Positions 11,159 to 22,749 are shown, counted from the stretch's first letter. The stretch is 64,000 nucleotides of DNA from Isoetes taiwanensis (GCA_021234155.1 JAJEKV010000195.1:1-64000); one strand, 5' to 3'. Numbers and translations are program-made. The notes: generated by a model not told the origin, from the sequence alone.

Positions 11159-12540
11159 CTAAAGCAAACAATCACTAACATCCTTCATTTCAAAGGGCTT
11201 ATAGTCTGCAATCTAATCCCATAGCAGATCCGTTACATTTGTCCCATTTATTTTTTTAGCGCAGGCTTAGAACAACTGGTAAGCTTCACCTAAAGCTTCA
11301 AATCAACCATTTGCAAGCAAGAGATTTATCTAGGTATATGGAGAAGCCGATGTAGGGCATCAAATCGTACCTTGTATTGCTGATATTTTGCAAAAGCGAT
11401 GAACTCCAGAGCTAACCACATGGAAAACATCGCTGGTTTGAGAGCTCCAGATGCAATCGAAACGCTGGTTTGAGAGCTCCGGATGCTGTCGAGAATGCCT
11501 GATCAATGTGTTGCCGATATGTTTTGGCCTTACGTAATCAACCCTCATTCTCGTATATGCCCTCGGTGGTATAACCAAATCAGCATCTAAGCATATCCGA
11601 TGGCCATTTTCTCATGGAATAAGCACCAGCTTTTTAGCTATCATAGGCGGATTCGGCAGGCATTTTTGGTCACACCTGTCAAGTAAATCTGGAAGAGATA
11701 ATCTAAACCAAAGATGCCCGTAAGTATTTTGCGGTATTTGGCATCGTCCCAGCCCTTAATCCGGTTCATGATCTCTTTGTGTATATTTTCGGTGCACCAA
11801 ACAGTCCGAATGCAACCATGTGGTGGCATGGCCACAAGTCCTGCCTAAATCGATTTCCAAACAACCCTAAAGCGATTTCCACACCACTACCACTTTGCTT
11901 CACCTCGAGAAATCTACATATATCTCAAATGCTTATTCGGGTCAGTATACAAAGATTGGCAATATCTGCAACATCCCATATTACTCACACTTCTGGACCC
12001 AAAAAGGAGCCATGAAGAAGCCGCCCTTTCGCTTCAACTCTGGGAAAATTTTGATGGGTACCAAAGAACCCTAAAATACAGCTTTCGAGTTTTGCATGCC
12101 ACGAATCAGATGTTTTTTTTTTTTTTAGGGGGCTAAACCATTGGCAAGCGCTATAAAAAATAAGGAATATGCATGCGCACTCTAGATGTACGCATTAGTA
12201 CACCCACGAGAATACGCCACGAAATCATATAAAAACCTTAGGGAAAAAAGTATAAAAACACAAAAGAAACCCCCTGTTATTTTGCTACATATTAATAATG
12301 GTAATTTGCACGTAACATATGCGAAACATGTGCATTTACCATGCCATTAAGCTGCCACTTAATAACCAACCGCAACAACCAATCATATTAAACCATGTGC
12401 ATTTACCATGACACTTAGCCATGCTAGTTACCACATGAATAAAGCACTATATTAAACCACATCTACAAACCATCATGTCGTACCACATGGACAAACCATA
12501 ACCTTAAAACACTATAATATACCACTTCCATTTACGAACA

Positions 12541-12660
12541 TATAATACCACTTTGACAAACTCTACAAAAAAATCGTTTACAATTACCATGCTATAATAC
12601 CACTTTGACAAACTCTACAAAAAAGTCGTTTACAATTACCATGCTATAATACCACCCTAA
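12541..12660. repeat. 52-bp tandem repeat
   Basis: Two complete units begin with 'tataataccactttgacaaa' at 12541 and 12593. A third, partial unit starts at 12645. The surrounding 12300-12720 is rich in 'accatg...ataataccac' variants, so this is a degenerate minisatellite. Confidence 0.85.
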
Positions 12661-12699
12661 CAAGCCCTATATGAGAACCAAGTAGTTTAGCCACATATG

Positions 12700-14340
12700 G
12701 TTTTTAATGAAATTAACCCCCAAACACCCATTGCTTTTGTAGAATGGTTTTTTCGTCATAACCAAGGGGAAAACCTTGTAGTGTTTTAATTTTGGGTGCC
12801 TTGTGTTTTGCGTCGTATAAGGGAATGCATCTCTACCCTACATTTCATCAGGGCCAGCATGGTTTCCCTTGCCGAAATGCAGGGTGAGAGCTGCACCTTG
12901 CCAGAATGCACTTATGCAAGTGATCCAAATAAAGTGGTTATACCATCCAAATTTAGTGTTGTTCTAGTGATGACATCGTAGTTATAGAAGGAGAAATTTC
13001 ATGGTCATTGAAATTCTCCTACGAAATTTTCAAAACCTTGAAATTTTAGCCCGTTCTTGCTGCTGTTGCTGCCAGATTCAGACCAAAAAGACCAAAAAAA
13101 CCTCTGATTCAGCCAGATTCAAGCACTGAAAAACAAAAAAAGACAAAAAAACAAGCAAGAGACTCTGTCCATGGCTGTTGGTTCTATCTATCATGTGCAC
13201 GATTTCTATCATGGCGAAATTTCATGGTGCTTAAAATTTCAGAAGGGTATTCAATTTTTCCACTCAAATTGGAGTAGCTAATAATTTGCAATGGATAGTA
13301 GCTTTGCAAAGGTGCAAGAAGACGAGACCACATTTTGGCCATCGCATTCTCCAATGTATTAATGTGTATTAACGCATTGAGTAGAATCAATTCAATTCAA
13401 CTTAGGCCTAATTCAAAGAATGGGTGACCAAATTTTGACCATGGCATTCTCTCTCTAACAAATTAATGTGTAAAATGTTGCAGGGTTTTATAAATGACAG
13501 TGGAGAACCGACTCCAGCTCATAGTGGCGAAGCAATAGACATGATGGCAATCTACAGGTTTTATGAACTTTTTATGCCGAATCTTTGCTGTTAAATAAGT
13601 ATGAGTGCACATGGAACGTTCATATTTGTTTGTCTTTTCTCTACCTCTCACTGAACAAACAGCTCTTATCTGCTCCTTGATTGTATTGGACCACAATTGG
13701 CAGATGACATATCTGTTCTTATACTTGGACAGCCTATGTTGTAGCATGTTTTTCTATAATATGGTGCATGCAAGTAATGCTGTGATGTAGATATCTTCTT
13801 CATTGCTCGACAAACGTGTTGGCACAGGTTTAAAGCTATGGTTGTGCCTATTGAAGGATATATGTAGGGAAGTAATTGTTTCTCACCAAACAATTCCTAA
13901 TAACCCTGGCCCTTCACAACCAGCAGTTGATACACATAATCTTGTTGTAGTTATGCTTAAGTACATGTACCATTCCGATGCATTTTATTGCTTGAAATGT
14001 TTTATAACTTGAGAAGCTTGAGGGGATGCAAAGCAGTCTGCTATGAAACTCACGTGCAAACAAGAGTGTATAATGTATACAACTATGTAAACAAATAATT
14101 GCCCAGAAATTACAAACAGCATGTTCTAACATATGACATATTTGATACATACATGACATGCGTAGTAGAATTCAAGGGCTTCTTATCATAACTTACAAAT
14201 GAGTTATAATAACACATGCTATTTTATTTGTGAAATTTCCATCCTTGGAAATCAACGAGAAGTCTAGATGTCGGCGATCATCCTCATAGCCCATGTGCAT
14301 TCCACAGTCAAGCATGATCCTTTTGCCATTTATCATCACT
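12700..14340. other. No gene recognised
   Basis: AT-rich sequence with only short unrelated ORFs on both strands. 'gaaatttcatggt...' occurs twice (about 12993 and 13215), and 'accaaattttgaccatgg...' and 'gaccacattttggccatcg' are similar, so the stretch has repeat character. I see no domain, splice pattern or RNA gene. Confidence 0.5.
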
Positions 14341-14424
14341 ATCACAAAGTCGTATTTAATTAAAGTGGGACAAATCTCGAATTTTGGGACTCGGACTGAA
14401 AATGGGACTCATACTAAAGAGAAT

Positions 14425-14610
14425 TCAGACTGAAGGGGAGGGAGAGGGGGCTGAAGGGGGAAGGAGAGGGAGAGGAGGGGAAGGGGATAAGTTGGAAGAA
14501 GGGATGGGGGAGGGAGGGCACAGAAGAGCAAAGGGACGGAGAGGCAGGGGCAAAGGGGGGCAAGGATCTCCCCCCATCCCCTCCAAAATAATAATAATAA
14601 TAATAAATAT
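14425..14610. repeat. Purine-rich tract and ATA microsatellite
   Basis: A G/A-rich plus strand (14435-14560) ends in a C/T patch and then about seven AATAAT units. The Gly/Arg-rich and Pro/Ser-rich ORFs in this stretch are translations of low-complexity DNA. Confidence 0.8.
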
Positions 14611-14844
14611 CATAATATATATAAAATTACTCGGATGTACCCCATCATATACCTTGTCTATATACTCAAATGAATCAAGGCCGTTTGTTGGAAAGGCTGC
14701 AAGGTGGCGAAATTGTAACCATTAGATCTTCATGGGGGCATGCATGGGGCATGCACCCCATCCATTTACCGTTGGATCAAGGGTGGAAGGAGAAATCCTA
14801 GCCATCTATTTGCTTGGGGAAACTTCAACGAAGGTGCGATTTTT

Positions 14845-15068
14845 GGGTATTTGATCTATGCCCTTCAAATTAGGGCATCTAATCTAGACCGTTATTCAAA
14901 AAGTCTGACCATTATTAATTTTATTAATGCCAACTATGATGTGGCAACAAACCATTAATGCATAGCCATCCACCATTATTAATTTTATATTAATGCCAAC
15001 TATGATGTGACAAATGGTATTCAGACCATTAATGCATAGCATATGCGTTTGCGTTGGTTTCTTTTCTC
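14845..15068 (+). repeat. Dispersed repeat flanking the Harbinger element (left copy)
   Basis: Shares 'atctatgcccttcaaattag' followed by 'ggcatctaatctagaccgt', and 'attaatgcatagcca', with 19895-20035 on the far side of the Harbinger element. The block 'taatgccaactatgatgtg' is also repeated internally (14925 and 14995). The Harbinger appears to have inserted into or beside this older repeat. Confidence 0.6.
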
Positions 15069-15483
15069 TAAGGCCGAAATCACACCATGTGCCCGGCCAT
15101 CGCTAAAAACTTCCCTCTCTTATGAAAATTGTACACGTGGACATGTTGGGCACATGCATCTATCACACCAACATGCCCAAAACTGGGCTTCGACTTGGGC
15201 ACACGGTCGATTTTCGGTCGCACCAAAGCGGGTGCCCAAAGCTTGGGCACCATGCCATATCATCAAGAGAGTGCTGATGTGGAACAATCCTTGGGTGATG
15301 GCCTTGGCGGGAGCTGTTTCAAGCAACAATCTTTCACCGCTCCAATTCGCGCTTCTCTTCATCATCAGCGTCTCTGTGATTTCAGCATCCACATTTCTTT
15401 CACAGGTATGATTGTCAATTTTCATTTTTGCATTCACGAATCATCAAGTCATTGTATTGCATTCGCTTGTGTTCATTGTCCAG

Positions 15484-16596
15484 ATGGATTTTAGTCAGTA
15501 TGAGGTTGTTCCTAGCACTCAGGATGATCAGTTCTCGCAAATACAAGCCACCCAGTACCCTGCATTCAGTGCCACTTCCCAGCCTAGCCAGCCATCATTT
15601 GCAAATTCTATGCATCAATTCATTGCCAGACGGACTCCTATCCCTTTTTTCAATCCTCACCAAAACACTACCAATAATTCTGAGGCCACAGCTACCAGAA
15701 CAGGTGTTGCCATGCATCCTGCTCCTGTAATGCACTCTACTGCTGCTACTGCAGGCTACTTTTCCCTCTTACCTCCTGGATCTGCAGCCCACTCAGATTT
15801 TTCTCAGCCTCCTAATATTACACATTCAACCGCACCACCACCTTCTACAGATTTCACTCCTGCAGCAGCTAAAGGTAGAAAGACTAGAAATAGTGAGCCA
15901 AAGAAAGATGTTGCGAAGAAGAAAAACAAGAGGCCCGCTGTCCCTAAAACCTCTACTGTGGAAATAGAATCGAGTGAAGACGATGACGATGCAGGTAAAC
16001 CATGGAAAGAAAAGCATGTTGTTGCTCTATTACATGCCCGTTGTGAAATGAATAAACAATTCCTTGAGAGACCAAAGCAGGGAACGAGCACAGGAACAAG
16101 TTTGTGGGGACAGGTGCATGCAAAGGTTGTGGCTACGTGTCCTGATTTTAAAAAAGATGCCAAAGCTTGCAGAAAAAAATTTCAGTACGTGTTCAGACAA
16201 TATCAGGCTGATGTCACCTGGAATAGTGTTTCCGGAAATGATAGAAGAGAAAGCTGTCCATATTACAGTTTAATGGATAGCTATTTTGGTGAGAGAGCCA
16301 ATGTCCGGAAACACGTTCATGCTGGTGCAATCGAGGAAGATAATGAATCAGAGATCGGAGATACTGCACAAGAAATTGTTCAAGATGTTGCACGAGAAAA
16401 CGTGCAAGTGAAAAAGGAAACTCCAAATTCCTCTTCTTCTAAAAGGTGCAAAAAACAAGCTGCGCTTCAGGTAATGGAAGACTTGTTGGAGCAGGGAAAA
16501 CAATTGAATGAGACTTTGAAGCAAGCAGAAGCAGAAAAGTTATTGGTTCTGAAGGGCATTGGTGCCTCCATTGACCGTCTCATTGACAAAATTTGA
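15484..16596 (+). CDS. Harbinger Myb/SANT-like (trihelix) DNA-binding protein
   Basis: A 370-residue protein. The ATG at 15484 is chosen because it directly follows a 'tgtccag' acceptor-like site; the in-frame ATG upstream at 15412 lies in intron-like sequence, and a 5' leader with 'cacaggtatg' at ~15400 suggests an intron before it. Residues 1-130 are Ser/Pro/Gln-rich. Residues ~133-152 are basic (KKKNKRP), a likely nuclear signal. Residues ~172-268 form the Myb/SANT-like domain (KPWKEKHV...LWGQVHAKV...ACRKKFQYVFRQY...YYSLMDSYF). The C-terminus is a Lys/Glu-rich helix. In this superfamily the Myb-like protein binds element ends and helps bring the transposase into the nucleus. It pairs with the convergent transposase gene at 17969-19495. 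Confidence 0.88.
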   Translation: MDFSQYEVVPSTQDDQFSQIQATQYPAFSATSQPSQPSFANSMHQFIARRTPIPFFNPHQNTTNNSEATATRTGVAMHPAPVMHSTAATAGYFSLLPPGSAAHSDFSQPPNITHSTAPPPSTDFTPAAAKGRKTRNSEPKKDVAKKKNKRPAVPKTSTVEIESSEDDDDAGKPWKEKHVVALLHARCEMNKQFLERPKQGTSTGTSLWGQVHAKVVATCPDFKKDAKACRKKFQYVFRQYQADVTWNSVSGNDRRESCPYYSLMDSYFGERANVRKHVHAGAIEEDNESEIGDTAQEIVQDVARENVQVKKETPNSSSSKRCKKQAALQVMEDLLEQGKQLNETLKQAEAEKLLVLKGIGASIDRLIDKI

Positions 16597-17968
16597 TGTC
16601 ATGGAACTTGATTAATTCATTTCATTGTAATCTGCAGTTTTCATTGATTAATATTAATCTGCACTTTTCATTAACAAAATGGAGAAAGCATTTCATATTT
16701 GTTTTTCTACGTATGTGCAAGCTCTCATGCTCAAATAGCATGAAGACTTTGTTCTTACAACAGGATCTTAGATTTGCTGCATGTTCTCTGAGCCTGTTGG
16801 ATTGGCTTGGTTTAAGTGCAAGGTAAATGCCACTTTCTTGTTTGATATCTGGAATATTGATCTATACATTATTCTGCAGTTTTAAGCCATCACAAGATTG
16901 TACTAAATTGCTCATTGTAATATATGATATTCCAATTCCGCCCATTGCATTTCCAGGAAAACTATTGCAGTGTGTGTTTTGCAGGCTCTATGTTTGTATA
17001 ATAATGCTCACTTTCATAGCAGACGATGCAAACGGAATTGATCCAAACAGGCTTCCTCTCATCCTTGCTGTAAGGACATAGCATATGCTATTTCTAGTCT
17101 CACCTTAGGTGATTCCGCTTGTATGCAAGCTGATGACTTCCACATGATAGTCACTAGTATATAAATCCCTGCAATTATCTATAACGACCTGCACGATTGC
17201 TGGGATCCTAACCTCCTGCTGGGTATGCATGTCAAAATACAGAATGTGCGGGTGTCATGTTGAATGACAGAAAATGTTAAGCTCTTGCTCCAACATACGA
17301 GATTAGATCATACTTTTTACATCATACTAGTAAAGATTGCCCAACGTACAACATACGAGATTAGAAAAGATAACCCAAAGGAGCCCCGGCGAGGAGTTTA
17401 AGGTCACTGAAAGGTGTACTGAGACTGGAATCAATCACATGAAAGCATATCAAAACTCGCATAATCCATTCAGTGATAACATGGACCATTTGCTGCAAAC
17501 CAGTTCAAGATCGAGATGCTCTTGCAGGTAGAACTCAATGGGAGCAGAGGTCGGATATTTCGAATTAGAATAGAGATGGAAACCGTAATAGAAATACTTA
17601 AGTGTTTCTTAAAAACCCTGATAATATTGAAGAGTTTCATGCTCTATTGCAAGGTCTTGATTTTCTTTACCCAGGTAGCATCTTTGCCATTTATTGTACT
17701 ATACTAAGATTGCAACTATACTGAGATATGCATTCTTGTGATTAGATATAAAACATATGCATCTTTCAGGTTAAATAGAAGGTGTTTCTTAGAATTTGAG
17801 AAATACTGATAAAAGTACTCCAAGAAAATACTTCTGGGCAACAAGATATGCCTCCATAACTGTTTTTCTCCATAACATGAAAGCTTGCAGGTGAAAATAA
17901 GCATTAAATACACAACAAAAATATATAACAAGGAACACTTATTGACTTTAGAAGTGAAACACATTTCT
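16597..17968. other. Intergenic region inside the Harbinger element
   Basis: An AT-rich spacer between the convergent Myb-like and transposase genes. Short ORFs here show no domain. It probably contains the 3' ends of both transcripts. No terminator motif stands out beyond scattered aataaa-like words. Confidence 0.5.
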
Positions 17969-19495
17969 TTAAATGCTATCAAAGCTGGATGTCTCCACAC
18001 CAAATTGTTCTGCCACACGCTTCGTGGTATCATTAGCGTTGGTTTGTTGCCTGACTAGTTCCTGGGTCCTGTTTTGGAACAATGAGCGTGCAATAGCATT
18101 CCTCCTAGCAGCATTGCCTGTTGCAACATTTATGTCCTCAGCAATATGAAGCTGCTCATTTTGTCCATCCAAAGTCCTGGACATGGCCTCTTCCACTCTC
18201 AGACAGGTTCCATGAAGCTTGTACAAACCATACTGGCAATAGTTTAGAATTTCAGATGAAGCACTCAAATTGCTTGTGCTTCCATCATTGTTACGGGCTT
18301 TCTTTCTAATCTGCAAGTGTTTCTCATGATCAATTGAGAGTTCAAGTTCTCTTGTTGCCTCCTGTGACCAGCTTTCATCAAATCCATCTGCGTGAATGAT
18401 ACAAAGGTTATGCAACACTAAACAAGCAGACATTGCAGCTGCAGTATTTTCAAGATCCATGTCATTTCTTTTTAGTAAAATCCGGAATCTTGCCTTCAAA
18501 CGACCAAACGCCTGTTCAACAGGCATTCTCGTGCTAGATTGCACGTAGTTCCAATAGTATTCTTCTCTTGACAATCCATCCTTGTGGCCTTTAAATGGGC
18601 TAAGCATGTAGCTGCGTGGTGGATAAGCTGCATCCCCCACAAGACAATAAGGCTTGATATCCTCATGTATTATTTTCTTTCCTCCTGCTGACCTTTGAAA
18701 CATCGTCCAATCATGTATACTTCCTGGCCAGCCTAAATCAAAATCCCAAATCAAGCAATTTTTTGATACTATTAACTGCAATAGAATGGAATGAAAGCCC
18801 TTACGGTTGTAATATTCCTGGGGGTAGGACTTTGGTGCAATGATGGGTATGTGACTTCCGTCAATCGCACCAATAACAAAAGGTATCCCGTGTACACTCT
18901 CAAATTCAGCTGCCAACTTCTTCATACGTTCAAAAGATGGCCAACAAATGTATAGGTTCTTTAAGCTGGCATTCACGGAATGAACAAAGTCCATCACTGC
19001 CATTTGCACCGTTGCATATCCAACACGATATGAATCAGCTATACCTATCAAAGTGTCTCCAGTGGCTAGTCTTGTCAATGCAATCATAATTCTTTTTTCT
19101 ACTGGAGTTCCTGGCCTGAATCTGGTGTCCTCTTTTTTCATTGCTGGCCCTAATTCCTGGCACAAATAATAAAAAGTCTGCTTGGACACACGTAGCCTCC
19201 TCTTAAATTCATGAGCGGAGTAGGTATTCAGCAAGATCAAATCCAAACCTGGACCTCTGTCATATTGCCATAGCATTCTAACAGTCTCCTTTCGTTTGAG
19301 GGTGCTTGCAAATTCAGAAAATGCAACTGAAATTGATCTTAACCAATTACTCACTTTGATGTACTGGCTTACTGTGTCATCGATAAGAACGCGGAGTAAT
19401 TGAGTCAGCAGTAGGAGTACTTTCAATAACTTTTTTCGTCGTTCAACAAGGGCATTAACGGAGGCGGATGATCCTTCTCCAATTCTAGAATCCAT
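17969..19495 (-). CDS. PIF/Harbinger DDE transposase (DDE_Tnp_4 type)
   Basis: A 508-residue nuclease that would cut and join the element ends. The ATG at 19495 is chosen because it follows a 'cttccag' acceptor-like site; 18 further upstream codons are open but look intronic. The catalytic triad is visible: Asp212 in GAIDGSHI, Asp288 in VGDAAYP and Glu327 in VEQAFGRLK, with the conserved GWPGSIHDW between the first two. An HTH-like segment precedes them (RIMIALTRLATGDTLIGIA). The tail after residue ~400 is polar. The frame is uninterrupted. Together with the Myb-like partner and intact TIRs it suggests an active or recently active element. Confidence 0.93.
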   Translation of the reverse strand: MDSRIGEGSSASVNALVERRKKLLKVLLLLTQLLRVLIDDTVSQYIKVSNWLRSISVAFSEFASTLKRKETVRMLWQYDRGPGLDLILLNTYSAHEFKRRLRVSKQTFYYLCQELGPAMKKEDTRFRPGTPVEKRIMIALTRLATGDTLIGIADSYRVGYATVQMAVMDFVHSVNASLKNLYICWPSFERMKKLAAEFESVHGIPFVIGAIDGSHIPIIAPKSYPQEYYNRKGFHSILLQLIVSKNCLIWDFDLGWPGSIHDWTMFQRSAGGKKIIHEDIKPYCLVGDAAYPPRSYMLSPFKGHKDGLSREEYYWNYVQSSTRMPVEQAFGRLKARFRILLKRNDMDLENTAAAMSACLVLHNLCIIHADGFDESWSQEATRELELSIDHEKHLQIRKKARNNDGSTSNLSASSEILNYCQYGLYKLHGTCLRVEEAMSRTLDGQNEQLHIAEDINVATGNAARRNAIARSLFQNRTQELVRQQTNANDTTKRVAEQFGVETSSFDSI

Positions 19496-19894
19496 GGTTG
19501 TATCTGGAAGGCCATCAAGTTTTAAAACTACAAACAGTAGCACATACAAAATAAATAGAAGCGAGAGTGCTCACCTTCTATACACAGTAATTCTTCAAGC
19601 CAGGAATTCTTCAGGCCCTATGCTGTGATTGCAAAGGCCCTATGCTGTGATTGCAAGGATCTGCTGAAGCGCAATCTCTTCGACGGCATCTCCATCGACT
19701 CTCATCAGAACTGCAACGTTCACTTTGTCTACGTGGCTGTTACGTGGCAGGTATTTAGGTGCCCTAATGTGATACGAAGCTCAGGCGTGTGTCTGGGCAC
19801 TTGCCCATTCCATCACACGTAGTCGACTTCAAAAATTGGGCAGGTGCCCTAGTGTGATTTCGCCCTAAGATGCAACTTTTGAGGCATTTAATGT

Positions 19895-20035
19895 ATGCAC
19901 TTGATTTAATCTATGCCCTTGAAATTAGGGCATCTAAATCTAGACCGTCATTTAGAGAGCCTTAGCAAATCTATATCTATGATGTGGCAAGTACTGGTAC
20001 ACAAGGATTAAGGATTAATGCATAGCCATGACGTT
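19895..20035 (+). repeat. Dispersed repeat flanking the Harbinger element (right copy)
   Basis: Matches the left copy at 14845-15068 ('atctatgcccttgaaattag', 'ggcatctaaatctagaccgt', 'attaatgcatagccatg'). It lies just left of the giant Mutator-like element. Confidence 0.6.
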
Positions 20036-20111
20036 GCAAGGAGGATGGATAAGGCAAGTCATTTAATGTTGATAAATTCTTTGAAATCGTCTTTGAGATG
20101 CATGCAGCCAG

Positions 20112-20460
20112 GGCTCAGGATACTTTTACCCTTGATTCGGTGATCCCGGAGATAAATTTACCGGCCTCCGGGATCCCGGGTCTCCCTCGACGGGGTCCGT
20201 TCGGGAGACCCCGTTCTGAGGTACGGCAGACGCCACGTCGGCCCAGACCATCCCCGCCGTCCAAACCCCCGTGCAATCGCGGCCGTCCGCGCCTCAGAGA
20301 TCCCCGCCTCCGGGATCATCCACGCGATCCCCTCCTCCGGGATCCCCACGGTCGATGGCTGTTAACGGCGGACGATATCCGCCGAGGTGATCCCCTCCTC
20401 CGGGATCCCCGGGCACCCCGGACGTGGATCCCCTCCTCCGGGATCACCCCCTAATGGCTG
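20112..20460 (+). repeat. Left terminal inverted repeat of the MULE
   Basis: It pairs with 38889-39237 in reverse complement with two mismatches seen (one near base 27 from the end and one near base 313). Beyond about 350 bp the two arms diverge, although both run into GGATCC-type arrays. Such identity implies a recent transposition or gene conversion. ORFs seen in both arms are the same sequence read on opposite strands and are not genes. Confidence 0.92.
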
Positions 20461-21330
20461 TCCAGCCGGGCGCTATCGCCCGAGGTGATCCCCTCCTCAG
20501 GGATCCCGGGCACCCGGGGGCCTTGGATCCCCTCCTCGGGATCACCCGCCCGTGGGCTGATAAGCGGGGCGCTATCGCCCAGAGTGATCCCCTCCTCCGG
20601 GATCCCCGGGCACCCGGGACGTGGATCCCCTCCTCCGGGATCACCCGGCCGTGGCTGATAGCAATGACCCTATCCGGCCCAGGTCACCCGGCCAGAGGCT
20701 GTTAAGCCGGACCCTATCCTATCGCGGGGTGATCCCCTCCTCAGGGATCCCAGGGCACCCGAGGCACCGGACGGCGGATCCCCTCCTCGGGATCACCCCT
20801 AATGGCTGATAGCCGGGGGCCTTTATCGTGGGGTGATCCCCCTCCCACAGGGATCCCGGGCACCCGGGGCCAGGATCCCCTCCTCCCGATCACCAGGCGT
20901 GGCTGATAACCCGGACCCTATCAGCCCAGTCACGGCCCAGAGAAGTGGCCGGACCCTATCGTAGAGGTGATCCCCCTCCTCCCGGGATCCCGGGCACCAC
21001 TGGGCCTTGGATCCCCTCCTCGGGATCACCCCAATGGCTGATACTTGGCCCGGGGCTAGCTATCCGCCCGTGGTGATCATCTCCTCAGGGATCCCAGTGG
21101 CGATAGCGGCCGGGCGCTATCGCCCGTGGTGATCACCTCCTCAGGGATCCCCCCCCTCCCCGTGGCTGATAGCGGCGGGCGCTATCCGCCCGTGGCGATC
21201 CCCCCTCCGGGATCCCGATATGGTGGCGATGGAAGCGGGAGCTATTCTCCGTCGTTAGATGCACTCCCAAGTGGCTTGCATCGGCCATTAGATCCGGTGA
21301 TTTATACCGTCCTCAGGGATCCCGCGGCGG
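20380..21330. repeat. Degenerate GGATCC-type repeat array (left)
   Basis: Many copies of 'ggatcccctcctccgggatc' and variants, alternating with 'tgggctgataagcggggcgc' type spacers. Units resemble the ~99-bp units of the right array but are more divergent, with small indels. The core is nearly palindromic and could form hairpins. Long ORFs here are repeat translations. Confidence 0.85.
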
Positions 21331-21723
21331 CAACTTTAATTTTAAAATTAAATTCCGGACGAGGGCCATTAATCATTAATGCGTGGCCAATCCCCGTCCG
21401 CCACGTGGGACCTTGGGATCTGGGAGGGCGCGAGAGCACTCCGCCGATTTCAAGAGTCCAAGTCCGGTAGCGGGAACTCTCGCGGTGGGCGCTTACCGGA
21501 TTCCCTCGCGCCGCGATGATTTTGTCCGGGCGACGGCACCATTAGCACCTGCGAAGTCGTTTACATCGTTTACCTCCTGTATTAACGGGTTACTGAGGTA
21601 AAATCGACCCTTTCGATCATTATATCAAGTTTTTACTATTTCCTACTATTCTTTACTAAATCTTTACCGTGGGCTTGCGGATGGACCGAATCCTTAAACA
21701 CGGAAGTCAGCCTCAACACCGGT

Positions 21724-22737
21724 TTGGCGAGAATCTTTGTGTTGATTCGGCCGCTTCATATGCATTCCGCATTCCGGACGTCCCCGCACGCTGAAGCGGA
21801 TTGGGATGCCGAGGTGGAGTCCCCGAAGCCGTCAGGGCAACAAAAATTGGATGAAGGGGAGGAAAAATCGGCGGTGGGGAAGAATACAAAGGAGGAGGTG
21901 AAAGAACGAAGCTTGCGTGGGGCCAACCAAGCTGGCGATGGCGATTTGAATGAGGAAGGGGCCAAGAAAGGAGGGTGTTGTCATAGACGAGCCCGATCGC
22001 GTTACTTTGAACGAAGAGCCCCCGATTCTGATTCACGATCAGGTGGCAAAGAGATGGAAGTGCTTAGTTGATGACTGCACCAAAAGTTACTCCAGGAAGG
22101 TTGAGCTCGAAAATCACAGGTTTCGAGTGCATGCCTTGGTTGATAGGTGGCGGGTTCCTGATGCGCCGAGGGGGAGGATCCCAAACCGTATTCATTTGCC
22201 CAATCTTTGAGCCCGCCAAGACGAATGCCAATCGGAAGAAGAGGAGTTATGCAAAGGTTTCGTGGCGGAAGCATGGATCCGGACTATAAATATGCCCACA
22301 ACCTCACCCGAAAATTGCAGAGGGCCAGGAGACATGCTGGAGTGGTGGCCGATGAGCAAATTGAAATGGGTCTTCTCGATAAGAGCCAAAGAGAAGCCTT
22401 CATTAATTTACAGGTGCAGAGGAAGAAAGCAAGTGAATTGGAAAGCCAACAATTGCAGATCGAGGAGATAAAGGCACGCGGATCGGCAGAGCACCAAAAA
22501 TTTAAGCTCGATGATGAGCTTTGGCCTCCACTAACCAAAGAGCGAGAGCAAAGCCAATTGGACGCTGATGATGTGAGCGAGGAGGTGGCTGCAGCAGCAG
22601 GTAAGCATTCATCCCCTTTGCCTAAACCTGCCCCTTTGCCTAAAGCTGCCCCCTTGCCTAAACCTGTGTTGCCAAAGCCAGGCCCAAAAAATTCTCGGAG
22701 GCATCGGCAGATCAAAACCCCCAAAACCTCCTCCTAA
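21724..22737 (+). pseudogene. C2H2-finger protein, N-terminal part of MULE-borne Ulp1 gene
   Basis: Several overlapping frames together describe one protein. First comes an acidic/basic N-terminus ('DEGEEKSAVGKNTKEEVKER'). After a frame change near 21970 there is a C2H2 finger 'KCLVDDCTKSYSRKVELENH' then RFRVH (C-x4-C-x12-H-x4-H). After another change near 22210 a helical Lys/Glu/Gln-rich block ends in a Pro/Lys tail (PLPKPAPLPKAAPLPK). The Ulp1-like domain follows at once at 22750, so I read both as one gene transcribed inward from the left TIR. At least two frameshifts mean decay or assembly errors. The function is inferred: possible DNA binding by the finger. Confidence 0.5.
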
Positions 22738-22749
22738 ATCCATCAATTC

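Larger units (their letters stand above)
5965..12308. mobile_element. 6.3-kb segment bounded by ~120-bp inverted repeats
   Basis: The sequence at about 5965-6095 (with 'atgtagcataataacagggg', 'atgatttcgtg' and 'gtactaatgcgta') recurs as its reverse complement at about 12178-12308. Both copies point their 'tatgtagca' edge outward, as terminal inverted repeats would. The left copy begins exactly where the tyrosine-recombinase reading frame is lost, consistent with an insertion. The segment contains two fold-back MITEs, an acidic protein fragment, a tandem duplication and a galactonolactone dehydrogenase exon, but no transposase. I could not define a clean target duplication. The alternative is two independent copies of one small repeat in opposite orientation. 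Confidence 0.45.
15072..19865. mobile_element. Complete PIF/Harbinger transposon
   Basis: The left end GGCCGAAATCACAC and the right end (reverse complement GGGCGAAATCACAC) form 14-bp terminal inverted repeats with one mismatch. A TAA triplet is duplicated directly outside (15069-15071 and 19866-19868), which fits the 3-bp target duplication of PIF/Harbinger. Further inside, both ends carry scattered 'gggcac...gccca' blocks. The two genes expected of the superfamily are present with full frames and converge: Myb-like (plus) and DDE transposase (minus). Length is 4,794 bp. The element looks intact and may be autonomous. Confidence 0.92.

Noticed and set aside
14425-14725. Gly/Glu/Arg-rich ORF and its Pro-rich opposite
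   Set aside because: Purine-rich low-complexity tract followed by an ATA microsatellite.
15804-16163. Minus-strand Phe/Ser-rich ORF
   Set aside because: It lies opposite the Harbinger Myb-like gene and is a shadow of it.
20098-21030. Long Pro/Arg/Asp-rich ORFs on both strands (also 38364-39212)
   Set aside because: They are translations of the GGATCC repeat arrays and of the inverted TIRs. The same 'proteins' appear on opposite strands at both ends, and unit periodicity explains the open frames.
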